Shown: positions 36,271-44,697, counted from the first letter of the stretch. The stretch: 45,074 bases of DNA from Myxococcales bacterium (GCA_013360285.1 JABWCM010000015.1:1-45074), one strand, 5' to 3'. Notes: generated from the letters alone by a model not told the origin. Numbers and translations: made by a program.

Positions 36271-38685
36271 CTACCAGGAGAGGCAACTGCCCCCGGCACA
36301 GATGGGTTGGTCACATACATCAGCACAGTCGTTGCCGTTGTTGTCCAAAGCTGCGCCGAGCGGTTGTCCCAACGCACGCCCGATGGTGATCAACACGTCG
36401 GCTACGTCCAGTGATAAATCGCAGTTTTCGTCGACCCAGGTTGGACCTATGGCCAAACAGGCGGGCCAGTTCGAGGTGCCTCCAAGGACCGCCAGTACGG
36501 ATAACAAAGAACATTGGACGTCCACTACCGTGACACTGCCGGTTTGATCCAGATCACCGGGGGAGCCACAAGCAGCCGAGGGGGCGCATTGGCCGCAGTT
36601 GCCCCCACAGCCGTCGGTACCGCATTGTTTGTCGGTGCATTGGGGTACACATTGGCAATTGCCGGCCGCCGTACACGTCGTGTTTCCGCCACAACTCCCA
36701 CAATTTCCGCCACATCCATCGGGCCCACATTGTTTTCCGGCACATTGGGTTTGGCAAGCGGTTTTGTTCTTAAAGGACTGCGGCGCCAAGTCGGTGATGT
36801 GTTGCCGAACGGTTTTGCCGTTGACCACTTGGTCGTAACGATAGGGGAACATATAAAGGGTCCAGGTGACGTCTAGGTTCGGGATGACGGGAAACCACCC
36901 CAATGCGGTAAGATAACCTTCACCGCCGCCGTTGGTTGACAACGACACTTCGTTATAGATGTCATCAAACCCGGCAAGGGTGATACAGCGATCCTGGTCG
37001 GCATCACAAACACCCCACCACCCTTCGCGGGCGTAACCGATATAATCGTCACCGTGCCCATAGGCGGCCTGACCCGGCATACGCAAATGGCTGTTGGGCG
37101 GGCCGACAACGTGCGTGACGGTGTCTCCCGTAAACGGCTGATTGCCTCCGTAATAGTAGTAATGTGCGTCCATGCCATAGGCGGTAAAGATCGCGGGAAT
37201 CTCTTGGGGATGGATCGACCAGGGTGAGGGTCCTTGATAGGTGAGGCGGTACTGGACGGTGGCCATGCCGTCTTTTGCCGATACCCATTGCTCCATGGGC
37301 ATGGTGACCGGGGGTTGTGTGGACGTAAAATGAAACGGTTTGTTGTGTCGCGTGTAATAGGTGGAGCCGATCCAGTTTGTTTGTACCACGTCGTTGCCGG
37401 CATCCGCCCAACCGCAGTTTTTTCCTTGTGCTTGAATGGGATTCCATGGCGCGCCGGCCGTCCAACCGGTGCATGGGGTTGCCGTAATGCAGTCGGAAAC
37501 ATGGGCGCCGGTGGAAAACGCCCGTGCCACACAGCTTATATGGCCGGCCAATAAACAAGTGGCCTGGGATGGATACCCAACGGGGTCGCAGAAAGTTTGA
37601 CCAAACCAGCCGACTGGGCCAACGGGATCGTACCCCCAAATGCTTAACTGAACCGCGCCGCCGCCGTGCTCCAGGATGAGGTTGGGTTCAAATCCTTGTC
37701 CGGAAAGATAAAAAATGGTGCCGCCGAAGGATTTGTTGACACCAACACGAACCGACTCGTCTCCGACAAAGACCGTGTCGGATTGTCGCGTGATCCAATA
37801 GGGTGCCAAACCTTCGCACCATCCGAGCGCCGACGACTGTAAACCGGCACAGCCTTGAATGAGGTTTTTGGGGCTTCCAGGCAACGATGGGTTTTGTCCG
37901 GAAGGGGCGCCGGTGGGGGTTGCGCCGATGGCATACACAACGACTTGGTGGGTGCCGGCGCCGAGCGGTGGAGGCACCCAGTTAAAGCCGTGATAGCCCA
38001 CGTCGGACCGGTAATCTTGCGCCAACAGCGCCTTAAATAACACGCCATCGATGTAGATGTGGATTGCAATGGGTCCGTTGTAATCAGGGTCTTTGGCCCA
38101 CCCACCGATTTGCCCTGGTGCCACCACATCCAGGCTGCCGATAGCCGGTTGATCACCTGCGGCAACACAAGTACCGTTGGTGCAGGTTTGGCCGCCGCCG
38201 CAGGACCCGCAGGACCCACCGCAGCCGTCTGGGCCACATTGTTTGCCGGTACACTGGGGAGCGCAGGAGATGGTGACGATTTGGGGAGAGCCGATAAGGC
38301 CCGGATTTCCTTCACCGTCCAGATCGATCCCATAGGCGACCACCGAGTAGGTGCCGGGGCCGTACGCCGAGAAATCAAGCGGCAAGGTATATCCATGATT
38401 TCCGGTGATGCCATACGCCGCGTTGACGTCGGGACGAAAGCCGGTGGTGGTGCCGGCGGTTGCAAATGTCCCATTGACATACACGTGTATCGCGATTTCC
38501 ACAGTCGGGTGATCGGGGTCAAACGCCCATCCGCCGACATAGGTGGGGGTTGCGGCATCCAGGTGGCCCAGAGGTTGGGCGGCTTGAGCGGACTGTGCTC
38601 CCAGGCAAAAGAACACTACCCAGATGGCGATGGCGATGTGGTTCATGAGTCGGCAACACGTTAAAAAAAGAGAAAATTGTTTCAT
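36271..38685 (-). CDS. Large exported protein with two GWA beta repeats, Cys linkers and a C-terminal dockerin-like module
   Basis: 804 residues. Signal peptide (AQSAQA-AQ, about 36); ATG 38646 (MNHIAIAIWV) is another start. Two ~100-residue repeats begin with GHLDAATPTYVGGWAFDPDH (about 40) and GSLDVVAPGQIGGWAKDPDY (about 183), each with an IxIHxYxxG strand, a bacterial secreted beta domain I cannot name with certainty. Cys-rich linkers CGPDGCGG (two copies) and CGTDGCGG separate the parts. The central ~360 residues (280-640) are Trp/Tyr/Gly-rich and not recognised; they might be a carbohydrate-active or peptidase-type beta domain. Unlike its neighbours, it has the dockerin-like module at the C-terminus (about 715-795): GDLDQTGSVTVVDVQC, DENCDLSLDVADVL, DNNGNDCADVC. 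It follows the lipoprotein gene after 79 bases. Confidence 0.82.
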   Translation of the reverse strand: MKQFSLFLTCCRLMNHIAIAIWVVFFCLGAQSAQAAQPLGHLDAATPTYVGGWAFDPDHPTVEIAIHVYVNGTFATAGTTTGFRPDVNAAYGITGNHGYTLPLDFSAYGPGTYSVVAYGIDLDGEGNPGLIGSPQIVTISCAPQCTGKQCGPDGCGGSCGSCGGGQTCTNGTCVAAGDQPAIGSLDVVAPGQIGGWAKDPDYNGPIAIHIYIDGVLFKALLAQDYRSDVGYHGFNWVPPPLGAGTHQVVVYAIGATPTGAPSGQNPSLPGSPKNLIQGCAGLQSSALGWCEGLAPYWITRQSDTVFVGDESVRVGVNKSFGGTIFYLSGQGFEPNLILEHGGGAVQLSIWGYDPVGPVGWFGQTFCDPVGYPSQATCLLAGHISCVARAFSTGAHVSDCITATPCTGWTAGAPWNPIQAQGKNCGWADAGNDVVQTNWIGSTYYTRHNKPFHFTSTQPPVTMPMEQWVSAKDGMATVQYRLTYQGPSPWSIHPQEIPAIFTAYGMDAHYYYYGGNQPFTGDTVTHVVGPPNSHLRMPGQAAYGHGDDYIGYAREGWWGVCDADQDRCITLAGFDDIYNEVSLSTNGGGEGYLTALGWFPVIPNLDVTWTLYMFPYRYDQVVNGKTVRQHITDLAPQSFKNKTACQTQCAGKQCGPDGCGGNCGSCGGNTTCTAAGNCQCVPQCTDKQCGTDGCGGNCGQCAPSAACGSPGDLDQTGSVTVVDVQCSLLSVLAVLGGTSNWPACLAIGPTWVDENCDLSLDVADVLITIGRALGQPLGAALDNNGNDCADVCDQPICAGGSCLSW

Positions 38686-38764
38686 GGAAATAACAGGACC
38701 TCACCCCAACGGGTTGCAAACCGATGATCGGTCCAGGATCGGGAAGCGGTTGGACGATAGTTGG

Positions 38765-40123
38765 TTATCGAATTGGGCAACTTTGCCGTCCCCAAATCCG
38801 GCTGACGGAACCGTCCCAGGTGGTCCACACCACAAAAAAACCGCCGCCGCTTGGGGTTAACCGTATCATCCCCGGTGTGGTGTTTTGCGGCAACGTGTCC
38901 AGAATCGTGGGAGCACGGATGCAGGGTGTGTAGGGATCCAATGCTGTTGTGATGAGGTTTGCGCCATCAAAGTCGGCGAACAGTACCACCCCTTGTTCGT
39001 GGGCAGACAAATCCGCCAAATCGGATGGCGCAGACGGCAGTGATAACGATTCCGTTGTTGAAAATGCTGTGTTGTGAACCGATATTTTGCCGGTGATGTT
39101 TCCGGGTGTTGTTTCATCCCGGATCGCCCATAACGCCACCAGAGGCGACAGAAATGTGGACGCCGTCATCTTGCCTTTGGGCCCCAATTCGATAACCGGC
39201 TGAACCGGTACGCCGCATCCAGGTAAGTTTACGTTTTGTAACAAGTAAGATACGGCTTGTTGTGGCGACGGATCGACAAACGGCACGTTGAGCTGGTTTC
39301 CACTTGCGTGTAACCGCATGTACGCAAATTTGGACGCGTTTAACATGTAGTGTGTCTCTTGAAACACACCTTCCGGGGTCGCTCGAATCATCGAAGCCTG
39401 ACGAAAGACTTCACCTGTATCTTGAGACGGAGCGTCCCGTATTCCCCACATCCGCAGGCCCGTTTCGCTAATGGCGGCGCCCCGCATCAGTTGTACTCCG
39501 GTTGTCAATATTTGTGTCGGCACCACCAGCACCCCGTCGAGATTCACACGTGCGTAGTAATCGATGATTTCGTCTGGGGAGGTGACGGTGTCTACTGTGC
39601 CGCGGGAAAACAACACGATGAACCCATCCAAACCGGCGAGCACTTCGACGTTGGAAATCGGCGGCGTGGCATCGTGAATCAACAACGGGTCTCCTTTCGG
39701 CGTGCCGTCGTTTTCGACAAGCTGCGTGTGCAGGGCGCCGGCCGCAGCCCATGCTACGAGACCTCGCGTGCCGGACATGGCGGATGTAACCACGCTGACC
39801 CCATCCGGCATGTCGGCCACCAGCCACGTGGTGCCTTCGGTACATTCCTCCGCCAACATTTCACATTGAACCGGTTTTTCGTCGATTGTGTCCAATGGTG
39901 CCCGGGTTACATCAATGGTACCGACCGCATCTGGTTCGGTAGTAATGGGAGAGGTCACGTCATCGGCATCAATGGTATTGTCGGTTCCGATTTCGGTGCC
40001 GTCGAATGCCGCATCCGTGCCTGCGACACCTGGGTCGGTGTTGCCGCAATGCAGAAACCAGACGCAGGCAAAAAAAAGAGGGAACGTTTGTAAAAATACC
40101 AGCTTGGTCATAGATTTACCCAT
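38765..40123 (-). CDS. Hypothetical exported protein, beta-propeller-like
   Basis: 452 residues. N-terminus MGKSMTKLVFLQTFPLFF with a hydrophobic stretch ending FLHC; a lipobox with His at -1 is unusual, so lipidation is uncertain. ATG 40111 (MTKLVF) is an alternative start. An Asp/Thr-rich linker of about 60 residues follows. The rest shows repeated strand patterns (GTRGLVAWAAAGALHTQLVE, GFIVLFSRG, GGGFFVVWTTW), suggesting a beta-propeller such as a WD- or Kelch-like fold; family not recognised. It is the first gene of the minus-strand run of dockerin-module genes and divergent from the NHL-like lipoprotein gene, with 110-125 bases between. Confidence 0.75.
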   Translation of the reverse strand: MGKSMTKLVFLQTFPLFFACVWFLHCGNTDPGVAGTDAAFDGTEIGTDNTIDADDVTSPITTEPDAVGTIDVTRAPLDTIDEKPVQCEMLAEECTEGTTWLVADMPDGVSVVTSAMSGTRGLVAWAAAGALHTQLVENDGTPKGDPLLIHDATPPISNVEVLAGLDGFIVLFSRGTVDTVTSPDEIIDYYARVNLDGVLVVPTQILTTGVQLMRGAAISETGLRMWGIRDAPSQDTGEVFRQASMIRATPEGVFQETHYMLNASKFAYMRLHASGNQLNVPFVDPSPQQAVSYLLQNVNLPGCGVPVQPVIELGPKGKMTASTFLSPLVALWAIRDETTPGNITGKISVHNTAFSTTESLSLPSAPSDLADLSAHEQGVVLFADFDGANLITTALDPYTPCIRAPTILDTLPQNTTPGMIRLTPSGGGFFVVWTTWDGSVSRIWGRQSCPIR

Positions 40124-40248
40124 CGTGTGTCATCACACTCAACATGATTATCGTGCGGCTATCTATTTTCATCAAGCGTGGAATGGTCATTTTGCCTTGA
40201 ACCGGACATACAGAGGATGGTAATCGCCTTTGTATGAGGTTGGATTAC

Positions 40249-41451
40249 ATGAAGCAGTTGGTTGTAGTTGTGATGTTGAACTTGTTGTTGGGGTGCGAAG
40301 GCGAAAGCGGGGCTACGTTGCCTTCTTCCGAACCCGATGGCGCGTCGGCGGTTGATCTCCAGTCGGAGGCCGATGCGACGGTCCAATCATCGGGCGATGC
40401 GGACGTTGAGCAGGCCGACGTCGTTGCGGTTCCGGAAATAACGGCGCCGCAGCTTGGGAGTGGTGATGGTACACCGGAGTCGGTGACGTTTCGGGTGATT
40501 GTGGGTGAAAAATGGTTGCAGGAACCAACCGACCTGGATTTCAACCCATCGCGACCGGGCGAAATGTGGATCACCAATCGTCAAAGTGATTCGTTTACGG
40601 TGGTGGTGGCACCCGGTAAGCCGGAACAAAACATACAAAAGCTGTATGACTACACCGAACATTTTGCTGAAGAGGTCATTGCGATTTCGTTTGCAGACAA
40701 CAATACGTTTGGGACCTGCGGAGACACCAACAATACCTACGGAGGTCTCGCGCCAGGTGACGACTTTATGGGACCGGTGTGGTGGTCCGACGATATCGAA
40801 CTATTTCAACAAGAAACGGTTCAGGAAGGGGGCGCACACATCGATATGCTCCACAACTCGCCGTTTTGTATGGGGATTGCGTCGGCCGGCGGAAGCGCAT
40901 TTTATGCGTTTAACGGCGACGGTGGACATATTGATTATTATTTATTCGGCGAACCCCATGTACCCGGCGGAGATGATCACACCGATGGACAGAAACAACG
41001 CATCGCCAAAAACGTGGTCAAACGGGTGCCGGGTGTCCCGAGCCATATGATCCTGGATGCAGAAACAGGCAATTTGTATGTGGCCGATACCGGAAACGGC
41101 CGGGTGATCCGGGTCGAGACCCAAAGCGGAACCAAAGGAAAATTGCTGTTTGCGAATCCCGATCCCCATACCACCTTTCATGAAGTCAACGGCACGGTGG
41201 TTGACACCGTTATCAGCAAGGAAAGCGGCGCGTTGGTGCAACCGGCGGGGTTGACGCTTCACAACGGCGTCCTGTTTGTATCCGACCACCAAACCGGCGT
41301 CATTTCTGCATTTACGCTCGATGGTAAACCGATCAATGAGCTGGATACCGGCCGTGGAGCCAACGCGCTGGGCGGTATTGCCGTTGGCGACGATGGTTTT
41401 TTATACTTTGTGGACATGCTGCAAAACGAAGTGGTGCGAATCGAGCCTTAG
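40249..41451 (+). CDS. NHL/beta-propeller-like lipoprotein
   Basis: About 400 residues. Starts MKQLVVVVMLNLLLGC, a short signal peptide with lipobox LLGC (Cys16); an in-frame ATG at 40234 would add MRLDY. Acidic Ala/Asp linker to about 60. Propeller-like repeats are seen: EPTDLDFNPSRPGEMWITNR, HMILDAETGNLYVADTGNGR, PAGLTLHNGVLFVSDHQTG, GGIAVGDDGFLYFVDMLQNE; the GNLYVADTGNGRV repeat is the NHL type. Probably a surface beta-propeller for binding or a lyase/lactonase-like activity; no catalytic residues are clear. The stop TAG (41449-41451) takes its last G from the adjacent 176-bp inverted-repeat element. Confidence 0.85.
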   Translation: MKQLVVVVMLNLLLGCEGESGATLPSSEPDGASAVDLQSEADATVQSSGDADVEQADVVAVPEITAPQLGSGDGTPESVTFRVIVGEKWLQEPTDLDFNPSRPGEMWITNRQSDSFTVVVAPGKPEQNIQKLYDYTEHFAEEVIAISFADNNTFGTCGDTNNTYGGLAPGDDFMGPVWWSDDIELFQQETVQEGGAHIDMLHNSPFCMGIASAGGSAFYAFNGDGGHIDYYLFGEPHVPGGDDHTDGQKQRIAKNVVKRVPGVPSHMILDAETGNLYVADTGNGRVIRVETQSGTKGKLLFANPDPHTTFHEVNGTVVDTVISKESGALVQPAGLTLHNGVLFVSDHQTGVISAFTLDGKPINELDTGRGANALGGIAVGDDGFLYFVDMLQNEVVRIEP

Positions 41452-41626
41452 AGGGTGTTTGGGAAAAAAATAAGCTACGCGAGCCATTGGCCTACTACGT
41501 CGGTCCTGCCTCGGTCGGCCCATCCTCAGCGTACCTTGGGGTACGCCTCCGGTGGGCCTCGGTCGGCAGGCCCGCCTCGCTACGGCCACTGTCTCGCTCG
41601 CCGTTATTTTTTTCCCAAACACCCTC
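41451..41626. repeat. 176-bp palindromic element with perfect 23-bp terminal inverted repeats
   Basis: The two ends are exact reverse complements for 23 bases (outer part GAGGGTGTTTGGG, then A7, then TAA inward). Inside, GCGTACC/GGTACGC is a perfect inner stem (about 41529-41547) and other parts pair imperfectly, so the whole can form one long hairpin. The 3-base sequence TTA stands directly outside both ends and could be a target duplication. It contains no ORF of its own. It directly follows the NHL-like gene and supplies the last base of its stop codon. Looks like a MITE or REP-type element; it may also act as a two-way terminator because of the A7/T7 runs. Confidence 0.85.
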
Positions 41627-42154
41627 TTAGGTCCAGTCTTTTTCCCATGTTACACGGTCACTGCGGCACCCCCGGAGGTGGCTCACGAGGTCCGAAACAC
41701 GGCTCGAACACCCCCATTTGACGACTAAGTTGTCTCCGCGACGTGTTTGAGAGGCATGGCAGTGGCCTTGATGACACATCGGGCACACGGCCACGACACC
41801 AAACGACCTGTCATAAACGCCGGAAACACACCCCGATGTGGACTTCCGGAGGTGTCGTGAAGGCAACCATTGGCCATCGAATGGTGTCCACTAGACCACT
41901 CAGTGGTATCAACCAGGTGATCAAGCCGTGTTACGAGGGTATCGCAACGTATCCATGACCCTACCGTGCCACCTGCGGGCGGTTTATGTTGGTCAGTCGG
42001 TGCTTTGAAGTGACTTCGTGTGGCGTGCGAGAGAGGTTTGTTGTCAACCGAGCCGTGATTTCTGATCAGCAGCGAGGTGTTTGCCCGGGTCCCAGAGATA
42101 TCTCGAGCTGTCTTTGCGATGTCTTCCGGTGACATACTATATGTGCCCTTTAAA
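41627..42154. other. Gap of about 530 bases without a recognised gene
   Basis: Open frames exist on both strands (minus 41725-42135, 136 codons; plus 41743-41958) but have a mixed His/Arg/Ser/Thr composition, no hydrophobic core pattern and no ribosome-binding site. Two short similar stretches, ACCCCCGGAGGTGGCTCACG and CTTCCGGAGGTGTCGTG, occur at about 41674 and 41845. I cannot tell a decayed gene from an unknown RNA. Confidence 0.4.
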
Positions 42155-42186
42155 CGAAAAAAGCCGCCCAGGGCACCCGGGGCGGT
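42155..42186 (-). terminator. Rho-independent terminator
   Basis: On the minus strand a GC-rich stem (ACCGCCC / GGGCGGC) with an inner GGGTGCCC part is followed by six T. It lies about 20 bases after the stop of the small ORF and would end the transcript from the glycosidase-like gene. It may also act on the plus strand, where the stem is followed by TTT. Confidence 0.8.
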
Positions 42187-42204
42187 TTATGTGAGTTGAC
42201 AGAC

Positions 42205-42342
42205 CTAGCCATTTTTGGAAATACCGGCACGTTCGAAAATGTGGGAAAGGGCAGTAGCATCGAAAAACCGGTCCTTCGATTGCTCAAGCAGTTCCAATTG
42301 TTCTGGAGTCAAGTCCGGCGTGTCCGGATCATAAAAAGGCAT
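42205..42342 (-). CDS. Small hypothetical protein (45 residues)
   Basis: Begins MPFYDPDTPDLTPEQLELLE, ends ERAGISKNG. The middle is predicted amphipathic helix (LTPEQLELLEQSKDRFFDA, then ALSHIFERAG). The ATG at 42342 has GAGG two bases upstream, closer than usual; a longer frame to 42387 overlaps the upstream gene. It starts 16 bases after the stop of the glycosidase-like lipoprotein and ends about 20 bases before a strong terminator, which supports translation as the last gene of that transcript. No family recognised. Confidence 0.55.
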   Translation of the reverse strand: MPFYDPDTPDLTPEQLELLEQSKDRFFDATALSHIFERAGISKNG

Positions 42343-42358
42343 ATCCTCAAAAGTGTTT

Positions 42359-43975
42359 TTACGGATTAGCGGCGGCGAAGCCTGCAAGCACGTACCACGC
42401 CGGTTTTTTGGACCCGTCGGGGCGGACGATGCCCCAATAGGCTTCGACCGCTAGTCCCACATCCTTGAGTTGTCCCTGCACGTAATCGGCGTTGTTCAGC
42501 GCGAACGATAACAAACTTGCGGCGTCTCCGGAGTCGAACGCCCCTGCCAATAATTTCATGTTTTGGAGGTCGGTCTCGGTGATGACCGCGGAGTGGGAGT
42601 CCAACGTTTGGGTTCCAAACCAATAAAACCCAACCGCTCCGGCTGCTTTGGCCGATTCTAAAGCGGTGACCATAAACGCGGCTTGATTTTCTTCGTCGTA
42701 GCCCAATTCGGCGGGTCCGGTGGGGTAACCGGTTTCCATAATAAACACGGGTTTTCCTTGACCCGCGGCCAACGTTGACGCTACCCGCTCGCCTACCACT
42801 TCCCCTTTGGGAGGTGCCGCCTGGTAATAATTGGGATAGGCATCGATACTCACATAATCGAGCAGGGGTGCCCACTGGGTTACCGCTTCGGTCCAGGAGG
42901 GCAAATCAAAGAAGTAGTTGATTTCCGCGTGGATGTCGGTGTGAAAGTTCGTGGTGACTTGAGCATGGGGGTCGGCGTCCAGGACGGCTTGGCGGAGGGT
43001 GGACAACAATTCTGTCAAAAAAAACCAGTCGGCCCAGGCAGAAGAGATGCCGTCGATGTACTCGGGAGTGCGCCAGCCCAAAACCGCGGTGAGCATGGCC
43101 TGGTTTAATTCGTTTTCGATTTGCCATAAAGAGATTTTGACCCCGGTGGGGGAGTCGTGCACCCCATCGCCGTCGAATCGTTCAACGGTGGCTCGGGTCA
43201 CCAGGTATTGTCGGGCGAGGTACTCGGTTTTTCCCAACACATCGGGGCTCCCAGGGATACCGTTTACCAAGGGCAGGGTCGAAGCAAAGCCGTGTCCGAC
43301 GATGGGGGTGACTTCCATGCCGGCATCGGCGATGGTTTTTGCCAACGTGTCGAAGCTCGACCAATCGCGCCCCGTGATATAATTGACAATCGCTGTTTCG
43401 GAGACCACGTCGGCCATGGTGACGCCGTCCACCGACGCGGTAGGTTCCACGGTTCGCCAAGAAAACGTCGGGCGGACAGCATGGAGGCCCAAAAGCGCCC
43501 CTTGTTCAGCGGCACCATTGTTTGCGGAAAGTCCCAACAGAAACGGTTTTCCCAACAGCGTGGGAGAGGACTCGATGTCCGGGGTTGTGTCGCCTATGCC
43601 CATGTCCGCCGTTTGTGTGTCTGGAGTGGTGTCGGCGAGTTCCACCGTGTCGGTCGGTGGTCCCCAGTCCATCTCGTCCGGATCGGCCCCGTCTCCGGCA
43701 AGGTCTGAATCCTGTATATCCGGAGACATATCCGCTGTGGACCGAGCATCCTGTGGCGTCAGCAAATCGACCCATTCAATGTCAAGAACGTCCGAAGCAG
43801 CAAGGTCCGGGGACTGGTTTTCAAAAACGTCTAAATCGGAAGGGATGACCGTGGAGGTGTCGGCGAAATCAGCTTCGACTCCATCGGTGGTGCTGTCCAA
43901 CGACAAATCGTCAGGCGAGTCAGCACAAGCGCAGCAAAGTGTGAAAAAAATGGCCAGCCGCTGCGCTTTATTCAT
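42359..43975 (-). CDS. Exported glycoside hydrolase-like TIM-barrel protein (clan GH-A type)
   Basis: 538 residues. N-terminus MNKAQRLAIFFTLCCACADS is a signal peptide with an imperfect lipobox. A long Asp/Ser/Thr-rich linker (about 20-140) precedes a (beta/alpha)8-like domain: PFLLGLSANNGA, VRPTFSWRTVEP, MEVTPIVGHG, then SLWQIENELN with E289 as likely acid/base after the conserved Asn, LDYVSIDAYPNYY, and KPVFIMETGYPTG with E414 as likely nucleophile. The N-E / E spacing of ~125 residues fits retaining clan GH-A hydrolases. Substrate and family (GH5, 39, 53 or other) cannot be read. It probably hydrolyses a polysaccharide outside the cell. The next gene is the small ORF, then a terminator. 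Confidence 0.82.
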   Translation of the reverse strand: MNKAQRLAIFFTLCCACADSPDDLSLDSTTDGVEADFADTSTVIPSDLDVFENQSPDLAASDVLDIEWVDLLTPQDARSTADMSPDIQDSDLAGDGADPDEMDWGPPTDTVELADTTPDTQTADMGIGDTTPDIESSPTLLGKPFLLGLSANNGAAEQGALLGLHAVRPTFSWRTVEPTASVDGVTMADVVSETAIVNYITGRDWSSFDTLAKTIADAGMEVTPIVGHGFASTLPLVNGIPGSPDVLGKTEYLARQYLVTRATVERFDGDGVHDSPTGVKISLWQIENELNQAMLTAVLGWRTPEYIDGISSAWADWFFLTELLSTLRQAVLDADPHAQVTTNFHTDIHAEINYFFDLPSWTEAVTQWAPLLDYVSIDAYPNYYQAAPPKGEVVGERVASTLAAGQGKPVFIMETGYPTGPAELGYDEENQAAFMVTALESAKAAGAVGFYWFGTQTLDSHSAVITETDLQNMKLLAGAFDSGDAASLLSFALNNADYVQGQLKDVGLAVEAYWGIVRPDGSKKPAWYVLAGFAAANP

Positions 43976-44154
43976 AGTTCGATTTCGGAGAGGTTGGGGA
44001 CCGGGTACAGCAAAGGTGAATAGAACAATCTGCTGCGGACCTTACGGGTTTATTCGCCGAACGTCAATGTGGGAGGGGTTTCCCGGTGTGTTGTAATCGC
44101 CTGGGTTCGGTTTGCCTCCCGCCAGAGAGTCTGTGACGGTCCGCTTCAAGCCGG
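43976..44154. other. Upstream region of the glycosidase-like gene, no gene seen
   Basis: About 180 bases between the start of the glycosidase-like gene (minus) and the first palindromic repeat. Presumed to hold its promoter; I see no convincing -35/-10 pair and no ORF with signals. Confidence 0.4.
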
Positions 44155-44277
44155 AAGTGACCCTGATTGAGCTAATTTAGCGCTGAATTGGCCGCGACCG
44201 GACTGAGGAATATCGGGAATATTCCGCAAGGACGGGACTGGCCAAGGCAGCCTAAATTAGCAGAACAGGGTTCACTT
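44155..44277. repeat. 123-bp palindromic element downstream of tmRNA
   Basis: The ends are near-perfect inverted repeats of ~26 bases: AAGTGA(A)CCCTG at the outside, then GCTAATTTAG at the inside. Within lie TTGGCC/GGCCAA and an apical GGAATAT-CGGGA-ATATTCC stem, so a single long hairpin can form. The core matches the two elements upstream of the tmRNA (GAATTGG, GAGGAATATCGGGAATATT, CCAAGGCAGCC), so the three are one family. No ORF. Confidence 0.75.
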
Positions 44278-44341
44278 ATCTATTTCCGCTGACCTGCCAT
44301 CGCTCAAAATGTAAGTAACCGAAAACACAACAGAAAAAAGG

Positions 44342-44697
44342 TGGAGGCGCCGGGAGTCGAACCCGGGTCCGAAAGTTATCCGTCGAACGCCACTACATGT
44401 TTAGTCGATGTTTTTCTTTACCTCCGCTTGGACGCCCATCGACAGGCTGCCTTTTGGAGGTGTCCTGATTGATTTCGCGCGCCCACGCTCAGGCGGTGCG
44501 TGGGTTGGCTATCCTACTGTGTCGACACCCCAAATCCTACCCGCAGGATGGTTGGCAGGGGCGCTCGCAGAACTAAGCCGCGAGGGCGTAGCTGTCAGTG
44601 TTGGCAGCTTTGTTTTACCACAGGTTTTAACACGGTCCGTAGTCTCCGCGACATGCGTCGAGCGATTTCCAACCCCCGTCGAAACCGTTTCGCCCCC
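44342..44697 (-). ncRNA. ssrA: tmRNA (transfer-messenger RNA)
   Basis: Minus strand, about 356 bases. 5' end GGGGGCGAAACGGTTTCGACGG and 3' end GGGTTCGACTCCCGGCGCCT are the conserved tRNA-like parts; the acceptor pairs GGGGGCG with CGCCTCC, discriminator A. The CCA is not encoded (CCTTTTTT follows). The tag frame at 44605-44573 reads ANTDSYALAA and a TAG stop; the preceding GCT codon might also belong. tmRNA rescues stalled ribosomes together with SmpB and marks the product for proteolysis through the final ALAA. Related hairpin repeats stand on both sides. Confidence 0.96.

Noticed and set aside
41725-42135. 136-codon minus-strand frame
   Set aside because: Unnatural composition, no ribosome-binding site, no similarity I recognise; not coupled to a neighbour.
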